Source of the DNA: Ruminococcus sp.
Lineage (GTDB): Bacteria; Bacillota; Clostridia; Oscillospirales; Ruminococcaceae
DNA length: 5,698 nucleotides
Direction of reading: 5' to 3'
NCBI GenBank assembly: GCA_031262625.1
Contig: JAISHJ010000085.1
Location: 1-5,698 of the forward strand
Made by a program: the position numbers and the translations under genes. The notes below the pieces were generated by a model that searched no databases, was not told the DNA's origin, and saw nothing but the letters and a program-made list of their open reading frames with translations. Numbering within the stretch: position 1 is the stretch's first letter; the number at the start of each line of letters is the position of its first letter. Below are positions 1 through 5,094 of this stretch, piece after piece.

Positions 1-109
<109 letters not shown>

Positions 110-118
110 TTTTCCGTA

Positions 119-158
119 AATATGTGTATAACAGCCCTGCGGCTGTTATATTCATATT
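119..158 (+). other. Hairpin in the 5S-tRNA spacer
   Basis: A perfect 10-bp stem (TATAACAGCC, 127-136, with GGCTGTTATA, 141-150) closes a CTGC tetraloop. After a T/T mismatch and a G-T wobble it continues as AATATG (119-124) with CATATT (153-158). No run of T follows, so it does not look like an intrinsic terminator. Its place between 5S and a tRNA fits an RNase processing stem in the pre-rRNA/tRNA transcript, which is an inference from position. The outer arm 119-124 can also pair downstream of the tRNA (see 115-252). Confidence 0.6.
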
Positions 159-162
159 CCAC

Positions 163-236
163 GGACCATTAGCTCAGTTGGTTAGAGCAACCGGCTCATA
201 ACCGGTAGGTCCCGGGTTCGAGTCCCTGATGGTCCA
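163..236 (+). tRNA. tRNA with CAT anticodon, probably tRNA-Ile2 (lysidine-modified), alternatively tRNA-Met
   Basis: The cloverleaf folds fully. The acceptor stem is GGACCAT (163-169) with ATGGTCC (229-235), and A236 is the discriminator. The D stem is GCTC/GAGC (172-175, 185-188). The anticodon stem is ACCGG/CCGGT (190-194, 202-206) around loop CTCATAA, with CAT at 197-199. The T stem is CCGGG/CCCTG (212-216, 224-228) with one C-T mismatch, and its loop is TTCGAGT. No CCA is encoded; GTCC follows the discriminator. The G1-C72 pair excludes a typical bacterial initiator tRNA. Acceptor pairs C4-G69 and C5-G68 match the determinants reported for TilS, the lysidine synthetase that converts CAU-anticodon tRNA to isoleucine decoding. 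That favours tRNA-Ile2 over elongator tRNA-Met, but sequence reading alone does not settle it. Confidence 0.93.
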
Positions 237-342
237 GTCCGGCATATTTACGTTACAAGTTGGAATAATATTTAACGGCTTGAATGTATGTGCGATGTGT
301 TAAAGTGTGCTGTGTACTACAACGAGTGCAAAATTAAATTTT

Positions 343-415
343 AGGGGTATAGCTCAGCAGGTAGAGCAGCGGTCTCCAAAACCGCGTGCCGAGGGTTCGA
401 TTCCTTCTGCCCCTG
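343..415 (+). tRNA. tRNA-Trp (CCA anticodon)
   Basis: All four arms pair. The acceptor stem is AGGGGTA (343-349) with TGCCCCT (408-414). The D stem is GCTC/GAGC (352-355, 364-367). The anticodon stem is GCGGT/ACCGC (369-373, 381-385) with loop CTCCAAA and anticodon CCA at 376-378. The T stem is GAGGG/CCTTC (391-395, 403-407) with one G-T wobble, and its loop is TTCGATT. Discriminator G415 is the expected identity base for bacterial tRNA-Trp. No 3' CCA is encoded. The gene lies 106 nt after the CAT tRNA on the same strand. I saw no convincing promoter in that gap, so co-transcription from the rRNA operon is likely. G415 is also the first base of the tandem repeat array. Confidence 0.96.
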
Positions 416-514
416 TCCGGTGCAATTATTAGCCTCCATGTTGGGTGCAATTATTAGTTTCCATGTTCGGTGAGATTATTAACCCCCATGTCCGGTGCAA
501 TTATTAATAAATTG
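415..514 (+). repeat. Four tandem 25-bp repeats abutting tRNA-Trp
   Basis: Four contiguous 25-nt units occupy 415-439, 440-464, 465-489 and 490-514. Units 1 and 4 share an identical 17-nt core, GTCCGGTGCAATTATTA. Unit 2 differs from it at two positions and unit 3 at three. The remaining 8 nt end in CCAT in units 1-3 (GCCTCCAT, GTTTCCAT, ACCCCCAT) and diverge in unit 4. The period is not a multiple of three and no reading frame runs through, so the array is non-coding. The first six bases, GTCCGG, also occur directly after the CAT tRNA (237-242). There are no unique spacers, so this is not CRISPR. Function unknown. Confidence 0.9.
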
Positions 515-583
515 TCCGCCTGTTCTTTGAAATGTGATTCCGCTGTGTCAAATTCATTTTGCTTTTTGATATTCTCGTATATG

Positions 584-610
584 CCGACTTTCTGTCGGTT
601 TATTTTGTTT
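584..610 (+). terminator. Weak intrinsic terminator or attenuator before the phosphorylase gene
   Basis: CCGAC (584-588) and GTCGG (594-598) form a 5-bp stem around loop TTTCT, followed by the T-rich tail TTTATTTTGTTT (599-610). The ribosome binding site of the next gene starts only a few bases later, which leaves no room for a promoter in between. The element therefore either ends the rRNA/tRNA transcript with some read-through or acts as an attenuator on a transcript that begins upstream. The stem is short, so efficiency is doubtful. I found no convincing promoter between 515 and 583. Confidence 0.45.
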
Positions 611-626
611 AGCAGGAGAATTTGTA

Positions 627-1379
627 ATGTCAATCATTAACACATTTGATGATAAAACTCCGGCACTTATAAACCCCGGCGTTATGGCTGCAAAAAAGCA
701 GGACTTCCCGGTGACAGCTCTCGTGTGCTTTGGCGAGCGTTTTATTGATGCGCTTGACGAAATCTGCGGCGCAGCTACGCTTGACGTAATTATTGCAGCT
801 GTAGTTGTTCCGATCTATAAATTAACTTCAAACGGTAAAAACTATGCTGTCTACTGTTCTACTCTCGGCGGACCTGCCGCTGTACAGCTTCTGGAACTTA
901 TGGTGCAGAAGGGCTGTAAAAAGTTCATCTTTTTCGGCTCATGCGGCGTTCTCGACAAAAACATTCCTCCGCTCCACCTTATAGTTCCTATCGAATCATA
1001 TCGCGATGAAGGTACAAGTTACCACTACGCCCCGGCTTCCGACTATGTCACCATAAAAACCGCTCCGGTACTTGATAAAATTCTGACTGAGATGAAAATC
1101 CCGCACACAAGCGGAAGAAACTGGACGACTGATGCACTTTTCCGCGAAACTGCCGGAAATACCGCGAAACGAAAGGCTGACGGCTGTATATCTGTCGATA
1201 TGGAATGTGCATCGGTGCAAGCCGCAGCAGATTTTCGCAACATCGAAGTCTACTACATTCTCTATTCTGCCGACAGTTTAGATGCTGACGAATGGGACTC
1301 GCGCACCTTAGGTAAACTCACACAGGACAGCCGTGTCGATTTTATGAAAATAGTGCTTCAAATTGCCGATAAAATTTAA
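627..1379 (+). CDS. Nucleoside phosphorylase family protein (uridine/purine phosphorylase-like)
   Basis: A 250-residue protein of the PNP/UDP phosphorylase superfamily, which splits nucleosides with phosphate into base and (deoxy)ribose-1-phosphate in the cytoplasm. Visible family landmarks, in order, are a glycine-rich GGPAA at 81-85 (phosphate/ribose region), GSCG at 104-107, RDEGTSYHY at 126-134, WTTDALFRET at 166-175, VDMECA at 190-195 (ribose-binding Met-Glu) and SAD at 214-216. D216 lies where the family places its catalytic Asp. The Gln/Arg uracil-recognition pair of E. coli uridine phosphorylase is not obvious, so base specificity is open. Length is normal for the family. The ATG follows AGGAG (614-618) by 8 nt. 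The gene leads an operon with thyX 15 nt downstream, which fits pyrimidine salvage but does not prove it. Family assignment is strong, substrate assignment weak. Confidence 0.85.
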   Translation: MSIINTFDDKTPALINPGVMAAKKQDFPVTALVCFGERFIDALDEICGAATLDVIIAAVVVPIYKLTSNGKNYAVYCSTLGGPAAVQLLELMVQKGCKKFIFFGSCGVLDKNIPPLHLIVPIESYRDEGTSYHYAPASDYVTIKTAPVLDKILTEMKIPHTSGRNWTTDALFRETAGNTAKRKADGCISVDMECASVQAAADFRNIEVYYILYSADSLDADEWDSRTLGKLTQDSRVDFMKIVLQIADKI

Positions 1380-1394
1380 TCTTGAGGTAACAAA

Positions 1395-2021
1395 ATGATA
1401 ATAATTCCTCCTTCCACAGAAATTTTAGATAACGTTGACCCCGTTTCCATAATGCTGAACATAGAAAAAATCGGACGTATCTGCTATAAATCCGAAGACA
1501 GGATTACTTACGATTCGGCGGAGAAGTTCATCCGAAATATAATTAAAAGCGGTCACGAATCGGTAATTGAGCATGAAAAAATCAGCGTTCGTTTCATCTG
1601 CGACCGCGGCGTAACTCATGAGATTGTCCGCCACAGAATAGCCAGCTACAGCCAAGAAAGTACCAGATATTGTAATTACACGAAAGAAAAATTCGGTTCG
1701 GAATTAACCTTTATCAGACCTTGCTTTTGGGATGAACATTCGGAAAATTATCTGATATGGCACGCGCAGATGGCGGCGGCGGAGAACGCTTACAAACTTC
1801 TTATTGAGAGCGGTGCTACTCCCGAGGAGGCGCGAAGCGTACTACCGACTTCCGTTAAGACGGAAATTGCGGTGACAATGAACCTGCGCGAATGGCGGCA
1901 CTTTTTCAAGCTTCGCGGCTCTAACCGCTCTCATCCGCAGATGAGAGAAGTTGTACTGCCGCTTCTGGAGGACTTTAAAAAGTTACTGCCGGTAATTTTT
2001 GAGGATATTAATGTCGAGTAA
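1395..2021 (+). CDS. thyX: Flavin-dependent thymidylate synthase ThyX
   Basis: A 208-residue ThyX, which methylates dUMP to dTMP using methylenetetrahydrofolate, with FAD and NADPH as reductant, in place of the classical ThyA. The defining RHR-x7-S signature is intact: RHR at 79-81, IASYSQE at 82-88, S89, then R91. Further landmarks are SGHESVIEH (52-60), ARSVLP (146-151), NLREWRHFFKLR (163-174) and the C-terminal HPQMRE (180-185), whose Arg fits the conserved substrate-binding Arg of the family. Length is typical. The ATG follows GAGG (1384-1387) by 7 nt, and only 15 nt separate it from the phosphorylase stop, so the two are co-transcribed. Its stop codon lies inside the start of the next gene. 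A ThyX organism often lacks ThyA and can lack DHFR; the window cannot show this. Confidence 0.96.
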   Translation: MIIIPPSTEILDNVDPVSIMLNIEKIGRICYKSEDRITYDSAEKFIRNIIKSGHESVIEHEKISVRFICDRGVTHEIVRHRIASYSQESTRYCNYTKEKFGSELTFIRPCFWDEHSENYLIWHAQMAAAENAYKLLIESGATPEEARSVLPTSVKTEIAVTMNLREWRHFFKLRGSNRSHPQMREVVLPLLEDFKKLLPVIFEDINVE

Positions 2022-3243
2022 TATTAAGAAGCCGTTAAAAGCTTTATTATTCCTTTTAAGCCTTTGTTGTATTGTTGGTTGTACTCCTATCGGGGAAGCA
2101 GAGCCGCCCGAAACGGTGAGGATAACCGAATCCGCAACGATTACGACTACGACTGCCCCTGTAACGACGACGGTTACTACAACAACTGCTCCGCCGCTTA
2201 ATAAGCGGATAGAGTTTCTTGCCGTCGGCGACAATCTTATCCATACTTATATTTATAAGGATGCTTCTGAACGGGCGGAAGCGCTCGGTTTTACCGGCGC
2301 GTACGACTTTTCGGGTATGTATGAAGGAATTCGCCCGCTTGTAAAAGAAGCAGATATTGCCTATATTAACCAAGAAACGCCGCTTGCCGGTGAGGAATTC
2401 GGCTACAGCGGCTATCCGCAGTTTAACACCCCGCGCGAGATGGGTACGAACCTTGTTGAGATGGGGTTCGACATTATAAATATTGCCAACAATCATATGC
2501 TTGATATGCGTGACGACGGGCTTGTTGCGACTATAGACTATTGGGATAGCCAAGATGTTTTGCAAATCGGCGGCTATCTTAACGAGGAAGATTATAATAC
2601 TATCCGCTACTATGAGTATGACGGCGTAACTATCGCGTTTTTGTCCTATACCTACGGCACGAATGGGATTCCTTTACAGGATAAATATGAACTTGTGATA
2701 CCCTTGCCGGATGACGAGACTGTAAAGCGGCACTTAACCGAAGCGAGAGAAAATGCGGATTTTGTGTTTGTATCTTTCCACTGGGGCTTTGAGGATACAT
2801 TTGAGCCGAACGCCGACCAAATGCATTACGCCGCCCTCTGTAATGAGTACGGCGCAGATGTAATTATAGGCACTCACCCCCACGTTTTACAGCCGATTGA
2901 GGTGCTGACGAACGAGGAGGGCAAGGAAACTTTAGTAATATATTCGCTCGGCAACCTGCTTTCGACCCAAAGCTATTATCGGAACATGGTGGGCGGACTT
3001 GTAACCTTCGATATAGTAATGACGGAGGACAAAAAGGCAATTGAGAATGTGAAACTAACCCCGACAATGACTTATTATAACTCAAACCATCGGGAATTGT
3101 CGCTCTATCTCTTAGAGGATTTCCCGCAAGAATTGATAAGCACCCACGGCGCGCAGGAAAACAAATATTTCACCTACGATACGCTTGTGGAGATGTTAGA
3201 TGTTATACCGGAAGAGTATCTTAATTTCAATCCTACGGAATAA
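2011..3243 (+). CDS. CapA-family (PGA_cap metallophosphatase-like) surface lipoprotein
   Basis: A 410-residue protein with a lipoprotein signal: basic KK, a hydrophobic stretch at 9-22 and lipobox IVGC with Cys24. A Thr/Pro-rich linker (about 40-62) follows, then a CapA domain of the poly-gamma-glutamate capsule family, which has a calcineurin-like metallophosphoesterase fold. Metal-site-like motifs are GD (73-74), NQET (120-123), NNH (160-162), HWG (257-259), GTHPH (287-291) and YSLGN (311-315). It is predicted to be anchored outside the membrane. True PGA synthesis needs capB and capC, which are absent here, so an actual capsule role is unproven. I chose ATG 2011 because GAGG (2001-2004) lies 6 nt upstream. 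A TTG at 1999 would add four residues but would put that GAGG inside the gene. The 11-nt overlap with thyX suggests translational coupling. The gene is followed directly by a terminator. Confidence 0.9.
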   Translation: MSSNIKKPLKALLFLLSLCCIVGCTPIGEAEPPETVRITESATITTTTAPVTTTVTTTTAPPLNKRIEFLAVGDNLIHTYIYKDASERAEALGFTGAYDFSGMYEGIRPLVKEADIAYINQETPLAGEEFGYSGYPQFNTPREMGTNLVEMGFDIINIANNHMLDMRDDGLVATIDYWDSQDVLQIGGYLNEEDYNTIRYYEYDGVTIAFLSYTYGTNGIPLQDKYELVIPLPDDETVKRHLTEARENADFVFVSFHWGFEDTFEPNADQMHYAALCNEYGADVIIGTHPHVLQPIEVLTNEEGKETLVIYSLGNLLSTQSYYRNMVGGLVTFDIVMTEDKKAIENVKLTPTMTYYNSNHRELSLYLLEDFPQELISTHGAQENKYFTYDTLVEMLDVIPEEYLNFNPTE

Positions 3244-3251
3244 AAAGGTGA

Positions 3252-3279
3252 GGGATTACGAAAAACGTAATCCCTTTTT
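3252..3279 (+). terminator. Intrinsic terminator of the phosphorylase-thyX-capA operon
   Basis: A perfect 9-bp stem, GGGATTACG (3252-3260) with CGTAATCCC (3266-3274), has an AAAAA loop and ends in TTTTT (3275-3279). It starts 8 nt after the capA-like stop codon. On the opposite strand the stem is followed by TCACCTTTTT, a poorer but possible T tail, so it may also stop transcripts arriving from the flagellin side. Confidence 0.92.
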
Positions 3280-3293
3280 AATATTGCAAATAT

Positions 3294-3458
3294 CTATATT
3301 TGTTTTACGCCGTTAGGTATGAAGTATTTTTGAGCCGTTAATCTTGCATTTTGAAACAATTCATCCGGCGTTATATCATCCCAAAGGTTTTCACGCCATG
3401 AAGTGTAGTCAAACGGTCGGTTATAACAACAATTATCCAGATAAATTTTCAATCTCAC
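3294..3458 (-). CDS. Small protein with a PIN-toxin-like N-terminus; probable toxin-antitoxin remnant or chimera
   Basis: A 54-codon frame starting with GTG (3458-3456) and ending in TAG (3296-3294). An excellent Shine-Dalgarno sequence, GGGGAGG, lies 7 nt before the GTG. Residues 4-17, KIYLDNCCYNRPFD, match what I know as the start of PIN-domain toxins of type II toxin-antitoxin systems (first beta strand with the catalytic Asp, here D8). A normal PIN protein continues for about 130-150 residues with further acidic residues. Here the resemblance stops after residue 17, and the sequence becomes YTSWRENLWDDITPDELF plus an alkaline tail ending VKQI. That part looks like the end of a different small protein, perhaps an antitoxin, which is only an impression. 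A deletion that fused two genes is a plausible origin. PIN nuclease activity is not expected. It lies 31 nt after the flagellin stop on the same strand. Whether it is expressed is unknown. Confidence 0.6.
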   Translation of the reverse strand: MRLKIYLDNCCYNRPFDYTSWRENLWDDITPDELFQNARLTAQKYFIPNGVKQI

Positions 3459-3489
3459 AATCCATCCTCCCCTGACAATAATCTACGTT

Positions 3490-4419
3490 CTACCTCATCT
3501 GTATACTCTTAAGCAGTTCCAAAACTCCGTATTGATTCTGTAAAATCATAGCTAAGACCGACTGTTGAGCCTGCGCCAAAACTTGCGCCTGTGCGAGGTT
3601 AAGCGCCTCGTCTGCTAAGTTTGTGTCGCGGATTCGAGATTCGGCATCGGTTATGTTTTGAATGTTAACATTAAGATTATTAATTTTATGGTTAAGACGA
3701 TTCTCCACCGCTCCTAAATTTGCACGGACAAGCACAACCTTGTTTATCGCTTGGTCAATGTAATCTATCGCGGCGTTTGCTTCCTCCTGTGTGGAGACAT
3801 TTATTTCATCATCTTTGAAGCCGAGACCTTCGGCGGTAGTGTCAGAATCGGCTTTGAGTTCCCCTATAGCCTTTTTCTTCGCCGCATCCGGGTCGTCAAG
3901 ATTATTCCACGCATCTTCATATTCCAAATCGAAGGTTTTTAAGTCTTTAGTATGCGCTCCGACTTGAAGCTTTAGATCTTCGGTATAGTCCATGCCGGAT
4001 TTACCGCTGTCAAGAATGGTTACTCCGTTAAAATCAGTTCCGGCAATATCGTCAAGTTCTTTTTGAAGTTCCGCAAATTCAAGCTGGAGCGCCGCTCTGT
4101 CAGTCTCATCACTGTATATTCCGTTAGCAGCCTGTGTAGCGATAGACTTCATGCGCAGAAGTATCGCGTTGGTTTCGGTTAATGCTCCCTCAAAAGTCTG
4201 AATCATATCAACGCCGTCACCCGCATTAACGACAGCCTGATTAAGCCCCGCAATCTGTGCGCGCATCTTTTCGGATATAGCAAGCCCGGCGGGGTTGTCG
4301 CCGGCTTTATTAATTTTTAAACCACTCGATATGCGAAGCATAATCTGAGATATGTTGTTATTAGTCATACCCATATATCGAATCGTGCTTAGAGCAGAGA
4401 TATTCGTGTGTAGTGACAT
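3490..4419 (-). CDS. fliC: Flagellin, short form (D0/D1 domains)
   Basis: A 309-residue flagellin, the secreted subunit of the flagellar filament. The N-terminal helix region shows typical motifs: TNISAL (5-10), ISSGLKINKAGDNPAGLAIS (30-49), QAVVNAGDGVDMIQTFEGAL (61-80) and FNGVTIL (130-136). The C-terminal coil region has the expected ENRLNHKINNLN (239-250) and ESRIRDTNLADE (260-271). The middle (about 137-205) is short and acidic with no D2/D3 insertion. The C-terminus is unusual: the common AMLAQANQxPQxVLxLL appears shortened to AMILQNQYGVLELL and then extends by KSIQMR. The MSxxTNxxAL start supports ATG 4419, although the upstream GGGT (4430-4427) is a weak ribosome site. No other flagellar gene is in view. 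A sigma-28-like promoter candidate lies upstream. Confidence 0.95.
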   Translation of the reverse strand: MSLHTNISALSTIRYMGMTNNNISQIMLRISSGLKINKAGDNPAGLAISEKMRAQIAGLNQAVVNAGDGVDMIQTFEGALTETNAILLRMKSIATQAANGIYSDETDRAALQLEFAELQKELDDIAGTDFNGVTILDSGKSGMDYTEDLKLQVGAHTKDLKTFDLEYEDAWNNLDDPDAAKKKAIGELKADSDTTAEGLGFKDDEINVSTQEEANAAIDYIDQAINKVVLVRANLGAVENRLNHKINNLNVNIQNITDAESRIRDTNLADEALNLAQAQVLAQAQQSVLAMILQNQYGVLELLKSIQMR

Positions 4420-4462
4420 ATATATTACCCGTAAGGAAACGCGAAAATAATTACTTAATATA

Positions 4463-4489
4463 TATGTCGTACCGCTTATAATAATCTTA
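4463..4489 (-). promoter_or_regulatory. Candidate sigma-28 (SigD/FliA) promoter for flagellin
   Basis: Read on the minus strand, TAAG (4489-4486), a 15-nt gap and ACGACATA (4470-4463) partly match the flagellar consensus TAAA-N15-GCCGATAA/T. The spacing is right and transcription would start about 35-40 nt before the flagellin ATG. The -10 match is imperfect and the region is AT-rich, so this is a candidate only. Confidence 0.35.
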
Positions 4490-4562
4490 ATCGTTATATG
4501 TGTAATAAATGTAAATTTTTTTATTAGAATTTGTGTACTTAAAATTTAGTTTCTTTTTTATA

Positions 4563-4592
4563 TTGACATATGTTGAAATTCTATGCTATAAT
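4563..4592 (+). promoter_or_regulatory. Sigma-70/SigA promoter for the PAP2-dxs operon
   Basis: A perfect TTGACA (4563-4568) and a perfect TATAAT (4587-4592) are 18 nt apart. TG at 4584-4585 adds an extended -10 element (TGCTATAAT). Transcription would begin near 4599, about 34 nt before the GTG start. This is the strongest promoter visible in the window and suggests constitutive, housekeeping expression. Confidence 0.9.
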
Positions 4593-4632
4593 ATAAACGT
4601 ATTATATTTAAAAATATACGGAAGGTCAGACC

Positions 4633-5094
4633 GTGTTTTATAATTATATTTTAGTGTCGGCAGTTGTCGGGTGGGGCGCGGCACAGGTAATCAAAACCAC
4701 TCTTTATCTAATATTCAATAAAGCGTTCAGGTTTGAACGGCTTTTCGGTGCGGGAGGAATGCCCTCGTCACATTCGGCGATGGTATGCGCGGCGATTGCC
4801 GCCTGCGCAAGGACCGAACCGATAGGTTCACCGATTTTCGCGGCGTTCGCAGTTTTCGGGCTTATAACAATGTACGACGCAATGAGTGTGAGACGCGCTT
4901 CCGGGCAGCACGCCCAAGCAATTAACCGCCTTAACAAAATGTTCGATATTCACCCTGAAAAGGTTACGGATAAGGAATCAAGACGGCGCAAAAATAAAGA
5001 GCTAAAGGAATTTTTAGGGCATACTCCGCTTGAAGTATTCTGCGGAGCTCTCCTCGGAGTAGGAATTGCCTTTATTGTACCAATTGCAGTATGA
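4633..5094 (+). CDS. Divergent PAP2 family membrane protein (DUF212, YuiD-like)
   Basis: A 153-residue protein of the DUF212 branch of the PAP2 phosphatase superfamily. The diagnostic motifs are GGMPSSHSA (41-49), YDAMSVRRASGQHA (81-94) and LGHTPLEVFCGALLG (128-142). The His residues in the first and last correspond to PAP2 motifs 2 and 3. Hydrophobic stretches around 5-25, 50-80 and 132-152 suggest three or four membrane segments. The charged segment 108-127 is probably cytoplasmic. Length matches the family. The start is GTG at 4633, with GGAAGG (4620-4625) 7 nt upstream, behind a near-consensus promoter. It overlaps dxs by 4 nt. The pairing with an isoprenoid gene, and the lipid pyrophosphate substrates of PAP2 enzymes, suggest a role with prenyl phosphates such as undecaprenyl pyrophosphate. 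That is inference; I know of no established biochemical function. Confidence 0.92.
   Translation: MFYNYILVSAVVGWGAAQVIKTTLYLIFNKAFRFERLFGAGGMPSSHSAMVCAAIAACARTEPIGSPIFAAFAVFGLITMYDAMSVRRASGQHAQAINRLNKMFDIHPEKVTDKESRRRKNKELKEFLGHTPLEVFCGALLGVGIAFIVPIAV

Larger units (their letters stand above)
115..252 (+). repeat. 10-bp inverted repeat enclosing the CAT tRNA
   Basis: CGTAAATATG (115-124) is the exact reverse complement of CATATTTACG (243-252). The arms flank the hairpin and the whole tRNA gene, so the transcript could form a long-range stem with the tRNA inside. This resembles processing stems that bracket stable RNAs. The left arm shares 119-124 with the outer stem of the local hairpin, so the two pairings compete. 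A 10-bp AT-rich match over about 130 nt could arise by chance; the role is inferred. Confidence 0.35.

Noticed and set aside
237..342. Own promoter for tRNA-Trp, or a small RNA in the inter-tRNA gap
   Set aside because: TTGAAT-like and TAAAGT-like words are present but the spacing is poor, and I could find no clear structure apart from the inverted-repeat arm.
415..514. CRISPR array
   Set aside because: Units are contiguous 25-mers with no unique spacers and no cas genes nearby.
515..583. SigA promoter with TTGAAA at 527-532
   Set aside because: At 17 nt spacing the -10 position reads AAATTC, which is too far from TATAAT to call.
996..1243. Two minus-strand reading frames of 66 and 74 residues
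   Set aside because: They lie wholly inside the phosphorylase gene, have no recognisable motif, and their sequence is explained by the coding strand.
1999..2010. TTG 1999 as the start of the CapA-like gene
   Set aside because: The Shine-Dalgarno GAGG lies within these bases and serves the ATG at 2011, so the TTG lacks a site of its own.
2056..2565. 169-residue minus-strand frame opposite the lipoprotein gene
   Set aside because: It is antisense to clear CapA motifs, its low-complexity Arg/Ser-rich end mirrors the Thr codon tract, and no family is recognisable.
3461..3465. ATG start at 3465 on the minus strand for the small gene
   Set aside because: That frame stops after ten codons and the ATG overlaps the end of the Shine-Dalgarno; the GTG at 3458 gives the PIN-like frame at ideal spacing.
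3751..3942. 63-residue plus-strand frame
   Set aside because: It is the complement of the flagellin middle region and has no support of its own.
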